Part shown: positions 34,028-41,206 of the stretch, in pieces | Numbering within the stretch: the stretch's first letter is position 1 | Layout: the number at the start of each line of letters is the position of its first letter | Assembly (NCBI GenBank): GCA_934569225.1 | Contig: CAKTKC010000026.1 | Coordinates: 1-41,770 of the forward strand | DNA: 41,770 nt | Source: an uncultured Oscillospiraceae bacterium | Lineage (GTDB): Bacteria; Bacillota; Clostridia; Oscillospirales; Oscillospiraceae | Direction: 5' to 3' | Notes under the pieces: generated by a model | Database searches by the model: none | Told to the model about the DNA's origin: nothing | Seen by the model: only the letters and a program-made list of their open reading frames with translations | Translations under genes and position numbers: made by a program

Positions 34028-34578
34028 GCGTATCCCTCCTCGCCGAGCCGTTTGCGGAGCTTATTCCGGGTTCGATGGAGCATGGACGTGACCTTGCTCT
34101 GGCTGAATCCCGTGATCCTCACGATCGAATCGATGGAATCCATGTACCAGTAGCGGCTTAAGAACACGTTCCGCTCCGTTTCCGGCAAGCCTGTCAGAAA
34201 ATCGTTGAGAATGCGGGTCAGCTCCCGCTGGGAGACCGTCGCTTCCAGCGTGTTTTCGTCCATGCACTCCCCCAGCTCGTCAAGGGCAAAAATCATTTCC
34301 TTGCCGCCCCGCTTCTGGGCACTCTGTTTGCGCCAGCGGTCGATGGAGATATGCCGGGTGATTTTCCCTAAAAATGCGCTCAGAATGTTGGGTTTTCGGG
34401 GCGGCATGGTGTTCCATGCCGTCAGATATGTATCGCTGACACTTTCCTCCGAGTCCTCGCGGGAGGAAAGAATGTTGTAGGCGATGGCATAGCAGTACCC
34501 GCCATATTTCTTGTCCGTTTCCGTGATGGCCTGTTCCGATCGTTCAAAGAACAGATCAATAATGCCCTGATCCTCCAC
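34024..34578 (-). CDS. ECF-type RNA polymerase sigma factor (module 2)
   Basis: 184 residues, clearly paralogous to the sigma factor at 29192: shared DKKYGxYCY, SSREDSEESVSDTYLTAWNTMPPRKP and the region 4 block LPETERNVFLSRYWY...SKVTSMLHRTRNKLRKRL. GTG start at 34578 with AGGAGGTGA upstream. It lies just inside the foldback element, which separates it from any upstream promoter. No convincing ECF promoter is seen between element and start; a GAAACC/CGCCTA pair lies on the far side of the element but with short spacing. Confidence 0.92.
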   Translation of the reverse strand: MEDQGIIDLFFERSEQAITETDKKYGGYCYAIAYNILSSREDSEESVSDTYLTAWNTMPPRKPNILSAFLGKITRHISIDRWRKQSAQKRGGKEMIFALDELGECMDENTLEATVSQRELTRILNDFLTGLPETERNVFLSRYWYMDSIDSIVRITGFSQSKVTSMLHRTRNKLRKRLGEEGYA

Positions 34579-34603
34579 GGGATCACCTCCTGTTGTCTGT
34601 CTA

Positions 34604-34765
34604 GGGAAGCTCTGATTAAATCGACGAGCGCTGGCGGCAGAAGATTTTGGCTCAGCCGAAAGTTCTGGAAGCGGAGGAATACTGTATGTATTTCCCGCTT
34701 TCAGAACTGCACGGATGGGGCAAAAGATTCGCCGCCAGCCGAAGGCGATTTATTCAGAGCTTCCC
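34604..34765. mobile_element. 162-bp foldback MITE-like element
   Basis: Terminal inverted repeats of 20 bp, 19 matching: 34604-34623 and 34746-34765, beginning GGGAAGCTCTGA. Further inverted arms lie inside: GCTGGCGGC (34630-34638) with GCCGCCAGC (34731-34739), and GTTCTG plus AAGCGG (34662-34674) with CCGCTT and CAGAAC (34695-34707), so the whole element can fold on itself. No ORF. No clear target duplication (flanks CTA and ATA). Confidence 0.82.
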
Positions 34766-34914
34766 ATAGGGTTTCACTTATATAGGCGTAAAAAGGGAGG
34801 GTTTCATTGCATGGGATTGCAAAAAATTTTTTATATTTTTATTATTTTATCATCCGCCGCGGCGAAAAACAAGCCGCACTCTCCCCCGCCCATTGGAATC
34901 GCACATTTTCCCTA
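34766..34914. other. Non-coding AT-rich spacer
   Basis: Between the foldback element and the marR promoter. It contains a long A/T tract around 34820-34852 and a minus-strand GAAACC / CGCCTATATA pair that might be the displaced promoter of ECF module 2. I see no gene. Confidence 0.5.
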
Positions 34915-34943
34915 TTGACAAGAGTCCGTTTCCGGACTATAAT
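34915..34943 (+). promoter_or_regulatory. Consensus sigma-A promoter for marR-MATE
   Basis: Exact TTGACA (34915-34920), 17-bp spacer, exact TATAAT (34938-34943): the best promoter in the window. Confidence 0.95.
34921..34940. promoter_or_regulatory. MarR-type operator 1
   Basis: Palindrome GAGTCCG, TTTC, CGGACT filling the spacer between -35 and -10. Confidence 0.75.
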
Positions 34944-34948
34944 ACGCA

Positions 34949-34968
34949 AGAGTCCGTAACCGTACTCT
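34949..34968. promoter_or_regulatory. MarR-type operator 2
   Basis: AGAGTCCG, TAAC, CGTACTCT over the transcript start, 28 bp centre-to-centre from operator 1 and sharing the AGAGTCCG half-site. Confidence 0.75.
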
Positions 34969-34992
34969 TTTTTTCATGTGCAGGAGGGTACT

Positions 34993-35496
34993 ATGAACAC
35001 AGCCTATCTTATTCAGCAGATCGAACAGCTTCTGCGGGAACAGGATTCCATTTACCACAATACCGCCGTCCGCTTCGGCCTGTCCGATACGGCCATGCGG
35101 GTTCTGTATCTCGTCTCGGAAACCGACGCGGTACTGACCCAGCAGGATCTGTGCCGCCAGAATTTTTCCGCCAAGCAGACGATCCACACAGCCATCAACG
35201 GTCTGGTAAAAAACGGTTTTGTGGAGCTGACGCCCATCCCCGGCACCCGCAACCACAAAAAAATCCTTCTGACCGCCTCCGGTCAGGCGCTGGCAGACAG
35301 GACGGTGAACCGCCTGAAGGAAGCGGAACAGCGGGCTTACAGCAGGATGTCCGAAGCAGATCTGCAAACCTATCTCGAATTGACAAGCCGCCTGACCAGC
35401 CACCTCCGGGAGGAAACGGACAGGCTGATTCAAGAGAAAAAAACGACACCGGCCCCGGCGGATTCCGCCGAATGCCGGTCAGGGAGAAAACAATGA
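34993..35496 (+). CDS. MarR family transcriptional regulator
   Basis: 167 residues with the MarR winged helix: LTQQDLCRQNFSAKQTIHTAINGLVKNGFVEL (about 48-79), a wing with TRNHKKILLT, then a long dimer helix. The ATG at 34993 has AGGAGGG four bases upstream; the frame before it is not needed. The gene overlaps the MATE gene by 4 bp. Two palindromes on its own promoter point to autorepression lifted by a ligand, probably a substrate of the exporter. Confidence 0.94.
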   Translation: MNTAYLIQQIEQLLREQDSIYHNTAVRFGLSDTAMRVLYLVSETDAVLTQQDLCRQNFSAKQTIHTAINGLVKNGFVELTPIPGTRNHKKILLTASGQALADRTVNRLKEAEQRAYSRMSEADLQTYLELTSRLTSHLREETDRLIQEKKTTPAPADSAECRSGRKQ

Positions 35497-36830
35497 AACA
35501 ACAAATTCAATTATCCGACCACTTTACCTACGGCCGCCTGATCCGCTTTACGCTGCCCTCCATCTGCATGATGATCTTCACCTCCATCTACGGCATGGTA
35601 GACGGCTTTTTCATCTCCAACATCGTGGGCAAAACGGCCTTTGCGTCCGTCAATCTGATTATTCCATTTTTGCAGATTCTCGGCGGCTTCGGTGCCATGC
35701 TGGGCGTTGGCGGAAGCGCATTGGTCGCGAAAACCCTGGGCGAGGGTGATATCCACCGGGCACGGAGATATTTCACCATGATGATGTATCTGATGCTGGG
35801 CACCAGCCTCTTTTTCACGGTGGTAGGCATTGCGGCCCTCCGTCCGGTGGCATATCTGTTCGGCGCGACCGACGCCATGATCGACGACGTCATGACCTAC
35901 GGAACGATCTGTCTGCTGTTCAACGCGGCGCTCCACGCCCAGTACACTTTCCAGAGCTACCTGATCGTCGCGGAAAAGCCGAAGCTGGCATTGGGCGTTA
36001 TCGTTGCCGCCGGCATCTCCAACATGATTCTGGACTATGTGCTGATGGCCGTCATCCCCATGGGCATTGCGGGCGCGGCGCTGGCCACCGGCCTGAGCCA
36101 GTGCGTCGCCGGTATTATCCCGCTGGTCTGGTTCCTGAGCAAACGGAACCGATCATCCCTGCGGTTTACCAAAACCAACTTTGAACTCAAGCCCATGCTT
36201 CGCGCCTGCGGCAACGGCGCGTCCGAGATGATGTCCAGCGTTTCCGCGTCCATCACAGGCATTCTGTACAACCTCCAGCTGATGAAATACGCCGGAGAGG
36301 ACGGCGTGGCGGCTTACGGCGTCGTCATGTACGCGGCGTTCGTTTTCCTTGGCATTTTCAACGGCTACTCTCAGGGCAGTTCCCCCATCATGGGCTATCA
36401 CTACGGCGCGCAGAACCATCAGGAAATGCGGAACGTGCTGAAAAAGAGCATCATTCTTCTGGCCTCCTCCGCTGTTGTGCTGACCACGGCGGCAATTCTC
36501 CTCGCCCGTCCCCTTGCTTCCGTCTTCGTCGGGTACGACACGGAACTGCTGGATATGACCGCCCGCGCTTTCCGGATCTGCGCGATTCCGTTCCTGGTCA
36601 TGTGGTTCAACATGTACACCTCCTGTTTCTTCACCGCCCTGAACGACGGTGCCGTGTCCGCCGCCATCTCCTTCATGCGTGCGCTGGTGCTGCCTGTAAT
36701 CTGCATCATCGTCATGCCTATGCTCTGGCAGCTGGACGGCGTATGGTATTCGCTGGTGGGAAGCGAAGTTTTGGGCGTGTTCGTCTCCCTCTACTTCCTG
36801 CTGGCAAAGCGGAAAAAGTATCATTATTAA
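35493..36830 (+). CDS. MATE family efflux transporter (MepA-like)
   Basis: 445 residues with about 12 membrane helices; N-terminal ISNIVGKTAFASVNLIIP and GVGGSALVAKTLGEGD are typical of the MepA-like branch. The ATG at 35493 overlaps the marR stop (ATGA) with AGGGAG upstream. MarR-MATE operons usually serve export of toxic compounds; S. aureus mepR-mepA has the same arrangement. A terminator stem follows. Confidence 0.94.
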   Translation: MKQQIQLSDHFTYGRLIRFTLPSICMMIFTSIYGMVDGFFISNIVGKTAFASVNLIIPFLQILGGFGAMLGVGGSALVAKTLGEGDIHRARRYFTMMMYLMLGTSLFFTVVGIAALRPVAYLFGATDAMIDDVMTYGTICLLFNAALHAQYTFQSYLIVAEKPKLALGVIVAAGISNMILDYVLMAVIPMGIAGAALATGLSQCVAGIIPLVWFLSKRNRSSLRFTKTNFELKPMLRACGNGASEMMSSVSASITGILYNLQLMKYAGEDGVAAYGVVMYAAFVFLGIFNGYSQGSSPIMGYHYGAQNHQEMRNVLKKSIILLASSAVVLTTAAILLARPLASVFVGYDTELLDMTARAFRICAIPFLVMWFNMYTSCFFTALNDGAVSAAISFMRALVLPVICIIVMPMLWQLDGVWYSLVGSEVLGVFVSLYFLLAKRKKYHY

Positions 36831-36838
36831 ATTCCGAA

Positions 36839-36866
36839 AGCCGGAGACGTTTTCGCGTCTCCGGCT
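36839..36866. terminator. Convergent terminator stem
   Basis: An 11-bp perfect stem AGCCGGAGACG (36839-36849) / CGTCTCCGGCT (36856-36866) between convergent genes; only short T-runs flank it. Confidence 0.7.
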
Positions 36867-36875
36867 CATTCTATA

Positions 36876-37616
36876 TTATTCCCAGCGGAAAAAGCGGATG
36901 GCAAGCCCCACGCAAAGCGCGGTCAGGCCGAGCATCACGCAGACTGGCAGCAGTATGCTCCCCGCATTGATGCCCAGGAATGCATTCTTCATCATGGTAA
37001 TGCCCTGGGTCAGCGGGAAAAGGCTGACTATTCTTTGCATCCCAAGGGGCATGACCTCAATGGGCAGCGTCGTGCCGGAAACGATCAGCATTGGGAAATA
37101 GAGAATTGAGGCAATAACGCTGGCCTGCTTGACATCCTTTGCCACCCCGCCCACCAGCATTCCGACGGACAGGGTCGAGATCATGGTAAGTGCCCAGCTT
37201 CCGAGGAAAGCCAGCAGCGAGCCGTGCAGCCGCACGCCCCACAAAAGTGCCGCCACAGCCAAAGTTGCCAGCGACGCGATGCAGTAGACGATGTACATGG
37301 ACAGTTCGACGCCCAGAACGAATACCGGGCTGACCGGCGTAACGCGGAAGCGTTTGAGGATTTTCAGTTCCCTCAGGCCGGATATCGCCTGGGGCAGCCC
37401 CATCAGTCCACCGGCACAAATCGCAACCGCGCTGACAGCGCCGAAGGACTGTTCCAAAAATGTGTAACCAGCGCCGTCATAGGCGGACTTTGTTCCATAG
37501 ATGACGCCGAGGATGATGAAGATCACAAGGGGCATGATAACGGCGAAAATCGGCATATTCATATCCCGCAGGCTGAGCTTCAGCTCGGTTTTCAGGAAAG
37601 TAAAAAAGCGTTTCAT
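36876..37616 (-). CDS. ABC-2 type transporter permease
   Basis: 246 residues with six hydrophobic helices and the ABC-2 layout: a short cytosolic N-terminus, then RELKILKRFRVTPVSPVFVLG before TM3, and LYFPMLIVSGTTLPIEVMP before the last helices, which is the classic export permease signature. The ATG at 37616 overlaps the ATPase stop. Together with the ATPase it forms a drug or peptide exporter; substrate unknown. Confidence 0.92.
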   Translation of the reverse strand: MKRFFTFLKTELKLSLRDMNMPIFAVIMPLVIFIILGVIYGTKSAYDGAGYTFLEQSFGAVSAVAICAGGLMGLPQAISGLRELKILKRFRVTPVSPVFVLGVELSMYIVYCIASLATLAVAALLWGVRLHGSLLAFLGSWALTMISTLSVGMLVGGVAKDVKQASVIASILYFPMLIVSGTTLPIEVMPLGMQRIVSLFPLTQGITMMKNAFLGINAGSILLPVCVMLGLTALCVGLAIRFFRWE

Positions 37617-38335
37617 GCTCCCACCTCCTCGTCCGACAGCCGCAGATAGGCGTCTTCAAAGTGTTCGCAGCCGCACTGCCACTTTGCCTGCTCCACGGTG
37701 CCGCGGAAAACCGGGACGCCCTTTTTCAGAATGCAGATTTCGTCGCACAATGCTTCCACTTCATCCATAAAGTGAGACGTCAGAAAAATCGTAAGCCCCT
37801 GCTCTTTTAAGTGCTCCAGCGTTTTCCACACGCCGCGCCGGGCTTTTGCGTCCAGGCCGGTGGTCAGCTCGTCCAGAAACACCAGCTCCGGCTGCCCGAT
37901 CAGCGCCAGAACGATAAACAGCCGCTGGCGTTCGCCGCCCGACAGCCCTTTGACCGGCGTATCTGCCTTGTCCCCGATTCCGAACTGCTCACACAGTGCG
38001 CGCCAATCGGCGCTCTTGCGGTAAAGGCTTGCGGTTTCCTCGCAAAGCTCGGAAACCCTGATTTCTTTCTGATAATCCCCCTCCTGAAACTGCACGCCAA
38101 TGCGCTGGAACAGCGCACAGCGGCACTTCTTCGGCTCCTGTCCCAGCAGACGCACCGTTCCCGCGTCTGCCTGCTTCGTTCCCAGAATGCACTCGATGGT
38201 GGTGCTTTTTCCCGCACCGTTGGCGCCCAGCAGTCCGAACACCGTACCGCTTTTCACGGAGAGGTTCAGGTGATCGACCACGGTTTTGCCGTGATAGGCT
38301 TTGGTCAGTCCTTCTACCAAAATTGCCTCGCTCAT
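37613..38335 (-). CDS. ABC transporter ATP-binding protein
   Basis: 240 residues. Walker A GANGAGKS (37-44), Q-loop QFQEGDYQ, signature LSGGERQR, Walker B LVFLDELTTGLD and the H-loop LTSHFMDE are all present. It is of the CcmA/NatA-type exporter subfamily. The ATG at 38335 overlaps the stop of the AraC-type regulator (ATGA). Confidence 0.95.
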   Translation of the reverse strand: MSEAILVEGLTKAYHGKTVVDHLNLSVKSGTVFGLLGANGAGKSTTIECILGTKQADAGTVRLLGQEPKKCRCALFQRIGVQFQEGDYQKEIRVSELCEETASLYRKSADWRALCEQFGIGDKADTPVKGLSGGERQRLFIVLALIGQPELVFLDELTTGLDAKARRGVWKTLEHLKEQGLTIFLTSHFMDEVEALCDEICILKKGVPVFRGTVEQAKWQCGCEHFEDAYLRLSDEEVGA

Positions 38336-39216
38336 TTCTGAATCCTCCTGACCGCCCGCAGCTCAATATAGCCGCGCTGTCCCCGGGGTTCCAGCTGAAT
38401 GCGCGGATTTTCGTCGTCCCAGCAGTAGCCGATGACGGTGGGGTCATAGCTATCCATCGCCGCCTGTACGGTGCGGATGGCCTCGCAGTAGTCCTCCTCC
38501 CGGAAGGGCTGTCCCTGAAATTGCAGGTATTCCGCTTCCGGCAAGCGGATGATGTCGAAGCCCTCGGGGATGATGCCCATGTAGTCCGGCTCCACCTCCA
38601 CGCCCTGCACGTAGGTGGAGGTATTCGGCTTTTTGTACTTTTCAGGCAGCCACATGGAAACCGGCTCGCCGCAGAGGGATTTCATACTCATGAGAATGCC
38701 CCACACGTCGCAGCTGACTTCCTCGCAGTAGGGAAAATAGTCCTCCGCGCGCCTGCCCCGCCTGATAATGCACAGGCGCTCCGGCTTGTGGATGGCCTGA
38801 ACGAAAATGGTTTGAATATTGGACACGTCGATGTTCTCCTTTCTCAATTCGCGATATTTTGCGCCGTAAGGAATGAAGAACGTGACCGGCACGGGGTGCA
38901 GCTTATATTCGCCGGGATTCATGCCGAACTCCCGGTAAAACGCCCGGGTGAAGGTGTCGACATTGGAAAATCCGGCATTGTACGCCGCGTCGATGACCTT
39001 AACGTCCCCGCCGCGAAGCTGCTTTGCCGCCTGGGTGAGCCGGTACTTGCGGATGTACTCCGTGGGCGTCAGCCCCAGATAGTCCCGGAACAGCCGGTAG
39101 GCATACCAAGGAGAAAACAGCGACGCCCGCGCAAGATCGGACAGACTGATTTCCTCCGTTTTGTTCTTTTCGATGTAGTCCTGCATCCGCTGGACGGCCA
39201 GCACCTGTTCTTTCAC
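38332..39216 (-). CDS. AraC-type regulator with GyrI-like effector domain
   Basis: 294 residues: an N-terminal pair of HTH motifs (about 10-105; SLSDLARASLFSPWYAYRLFRDYLGLTPTEYIRKYRL and AYNAGFSNVDTFTRAFYREFGMNP), then a C-terminal GyrI-like ligand-binding domain. This order matches SoxS/Rob-like multidrug sensors, where the small-molecule domain recognises hydrophobic drugs. I chose GTG at 39216 with AGGAG about 9 bases upstream; TTG at 39225 abuts the SD. It leads an overlapping operon with the ABC exporter, so it likely activates it in response to a drug. Confidence 0.9.
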   Translation of the reverse strand: MKEQVLAVQRMQDYIEKNKTEEISLSDLARASLFSPWYAYRLFRDYLGLTPTEYIRKYRLTQAAKQLRGGDVKVIDAAYNAGFSNVDTFTRAFYREFGMNPGEYKLHPVPVTFFIPYGAKYRELRKENIDVSNIQTIFVQAIHKPERLCIIRRGRRAEDYFPYCEEVSCDVWGILMSMKSLCGEPVSMWLPEKYKKPNTSTYVQGVEVEPDYMGIIPEGFDIIRLPEAEYLQFQGQPFREEDYCEAIRTVQAAMDSYDPTVIGYCWDDENPRIQLEPRGQRGYIELRAVRRIQK

Positions 39217-39240
39217 GCACCTCAACTCCTTACGGGGGAC

Positions 39241-39246
39241 ATTATA
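39241..39246 (-). promoter_or_regulatory. Putative -10 of the AraC-ABC operon
   Basis: TATAAT on the minus strand without a good -35, as expected for an activator-dependent promoter. Confidence 0.5.
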
Positions 39247-39292
39247 CCGTGCCGGAGGAAAAACTTCTCGACGTTCCTTGCTGTTTTTGCAG

Positions 39293-39741
39293 TCAGGACT
39301 CCTTTTCCAATTTCATCCATTCCGCCCGGGCAGTCGCCGACGAGGGAACATTTTCCTTCTGCATGTAAGAGTACACCGTCATAAACGGCGTATTGCGGAA
39401 CGTCCAGTCCCGGACGGCCCGGGCGGCCTCTTTCGCGTAACCCCCGCTTTTGCGATGTGATAGCCGATCTCCGGGAGAATCGTGCCGCCAACATTCTGCA
39501 TGGTCAGCCCGCAGTCGCCGATCATCAAGCCGTTTTCCTTCAGGCAGACCGCCCACAGGCCGAACCCGAAGACGCGATAGCGTTCCAGATTCTTGTTGAT
39601 CCAGTTCCGCACCCGCGCTTCGTCGAAGGTGTAGGGGTAGTGTTGCATGATGTCGGAATCCGCAAGCATGGCGTACAGCCTGTCAAAGTCCCCCGGCGTC
39701 ATTTCACGCAAGAATAAACGCCCTGTCTCGATTTTCGTCAT
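39293..39741 (-). pseudogene. GNAT acetyltransferase, frameshifted
   Basis: The ATG at 39741 (GGAAGGGAAAG upstream) opens a RimJ/RimL-like GNAT: TGRLFLREMTPGDFDRLYAML, then IGDCGLTMQ...LPEIGYHIAK. Just after HIAK, at about 39445, the frame breaks: the acetyl-CoA loop and helix continue in another frame as GYAKEAARAVRDWTF to a stop at 39293. A small deletion of roughly a few codons at a GGGGG run is likely, since the usual residues between HI and GYAKEA are missing. Confidence 0.8.
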
Positions 39742-39767
39742 TGTGCTTTCCCTTCCATGTTTCTGCT

Positions 39768-39808
39768 TAAAAACGCAGCGCAAACCGGATTCCCGGTCTG
39801 CGCTGCGT
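39768..39808 (-). terminator. Intrinsic terminator of glycerate kinase gene
   Basis: A 16-bp stem (39773-39788 / 39793-39808, one G-T wobble), loop of four, T-run on the minus strand; upstream of the broken GNAT gene. Confidence 0.9.
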
Positions 39809-39865
39809 CTGTGCGTCTGGCTTTTTCATTATACCGAAAAAGGTGCGCTTGTCAATCCATCGGTC

Positions 39866-41101
39866 TTATCTGCGGATCAGCAGAACAGACAGGTCGTTGA
39901 CGTTGGTTCCGGTGGGGCCGGTCAGGATCAGGCCATCACATTTTTTCAGCGCGTGGTAGGCGTCGTTCTGCTGCAAAACGTCAGGGATGGAAACGCCCTG
40001 GGCGGCAAGGGCGCCGCAGCTTTCCCCGTCGCAGTAGCCGCCCGCCGCGTCCGTGGGGCCGTCCGTTCCGTCGGAGCCGAAGGAGAACACGGCGGTGTCC
40101 CGGAATCCGGCGATCTCCTGTGCGGCGGAAAGGGCGATCTCCTGATTGCGGCCGCCAAGGCCGGTGCCGGTCAGATGGACGACCGTCTCGCCGCCCGCTA
40201 TGAAGGCCAGAGATTTTTCGCTGGCCTGGTTATACTGGGCAATGGATGCCAGGAAGCTGCCCGCGTCCCGGGCGGTACACCGCAGGCTGTCCGTCAGCAC
40301 CACGGGCGTGTAGCCCAGGCTCCGCGCCGTTTCCTCCGCGGAAACGCACAGCTGGCGCACACTGCCGGTGATATGGGTCTCCACATTGGAAAGGGTCTTC
40401 GGCGTCTCCTGCGCCAGCAGGGACTGGGCGTGCTGGGAAAGCTGCAAGCCGTACTTCTTCACGATGGCCATGGCCTGTGCGCTGGTGGAACTGTCCGGGT
40501 AAGCGGGGCCGGAGGCGATCATATCCAGCGGGTCGCCCAGGATGTCGGACAGAACAATGGAAAACACCTTCGCAGGCAGGCAGCGCTCGGCAAACCGGCC
40601 GCCCTTCACCGCGGAAAGGCGCTTGCGCAGCGTGTTCATCTCCACGATGTCCGCGCCGCAGGCCAGCAGCTGCTTTGTAACGTCCGCCATTTCTTCCGCC
40701 GGGATCAGGGGGCTTTCAAACAGCGCGGAGCCGCCGCCGGAGAGCAGGAACAGCACCGTGTCGTTTTCCGTCAGGCCGCTGACCAGCTCGAGGGCGCGGG
40801 CGGTCGCCCGATAGGAATTTTCGTCTGGAACCGGGTGTCCGGCCTCGAACAGCTCCAGGGTGCCGATCGCGCCCTTGACGTGGTCGTATTTTGTAATGAC
40901 CGCGCCGCAGCTGACGTCGGTGCCCAGCACGTCGTAGGCAGCCTTCGCCATCTGCCAGGCGGCTTTACCGGCGGCGATCAGGACGAGCCGTCCCGTCGGC
41001 TTGTGGAAGCATTCCAGCGCGCGGCGTACCGCGGAATCCGGCATGGCATCGGCAAGCGCACGGTCGATGATGGCCTGCGCATCCTGTCTTAAGGTTTGCA
41101 T
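39866..41101 (-). CDS. Glycerate 2-kinase (DUF4147/MOFRL family)
   Basis: 411 residues. N-terminal DUF4147 domain with LVLIAAGKAAWQMAKAA, FLLSGGGSALFE and DILGDPLDMIASGPAYPD; C-terminal MOFRL domain with GGETVVHLTGTGLGGRNQE and FGSDGTDGPTDAAG. Enzymes of this family phosphorylate D-glycerate, feeding lower glycolysis. The ATG at 41101 has AAGGAGG upstream. It follows a GntP-type permease gene, which suggests uptake and use of a sugar acid such as glycerate or gluconate. Confidence 0.95.
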   Translation of the reverse strand: MQTLRQDAQAIIDRALADAMPDSAVRRALECFHKPTGRLVLIAAGKAAWQMAKAAYDVLGTDVSCGAVITKYDHVKGAIGTLELFEAGHPVPDENSYRATARALELVSGLTENDTVLFLLSGGGSALFESPLIPAEEMADVTKQLLACGADIVEMNTLRKRLSAVKGGRFAERCLPAKVFSIVLSDILGDPLDMIASGPAYPDSSTSAQAMAIVKKYGLQLSQHAQSLLAQETPKTLSNVETHITGSVRQLCVSAEETARSLGYTPVVLTDSLRCTARDAGSFLASIAQYNQASEKSLAFIAGGETVVHLTGTGLGGRNQEIALSAAQEIAGFRDTAVFSFGSDGTDGPTDAAGGYCDGESCGALAAQGVSIPDVLQQNDAYHALKKCDGLILTGPTGTNVNDLSVLLIRR

Positions 41102-41118
41102 AGTGAATCCTCCTTCGG

Positions 41119-41147
41119 AAACGGGAGTAGCTGAGCTGCTTCCGTTT
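41119..41147. promoter_or_regulatory. 29-bp imperfect palindrome upstream of glycerate kinase gene
   Basis: Dyad with 12 of 14 positions matching, centred on GAGCTGAGCT-like sequence between the permease terminator and the kinase SD. Possible operator or hairpin. Confidence 0.45.
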
Positions 41148-41159
41148 CGCCATGTTTCA

Positions 41160-41192
41160 TATTAAGAAAGGGACGGGTAAACCCGTCCCTTT
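41160..41192 (-). terminator. Terminator between permease and glycerate kinase genes
   Basis: Stem AGGGACGGG / CCCGTCCCT (within 41169-41191) followed on the minus strand by TTTCTTAAT. It should reduce but not abolish downstream transcription. Confidence 0.75.
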
Positions 41193-41206
41193 CAGGATTT
41201 TGAATC

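Noticed and set aside
34893..36830. Extended 645-codon version of the third MATE gene
   Set aside because: Its first 200 codons are the wrong frame of marR; the MATE family begins at 35493 with its own SD and ATGA overlap.
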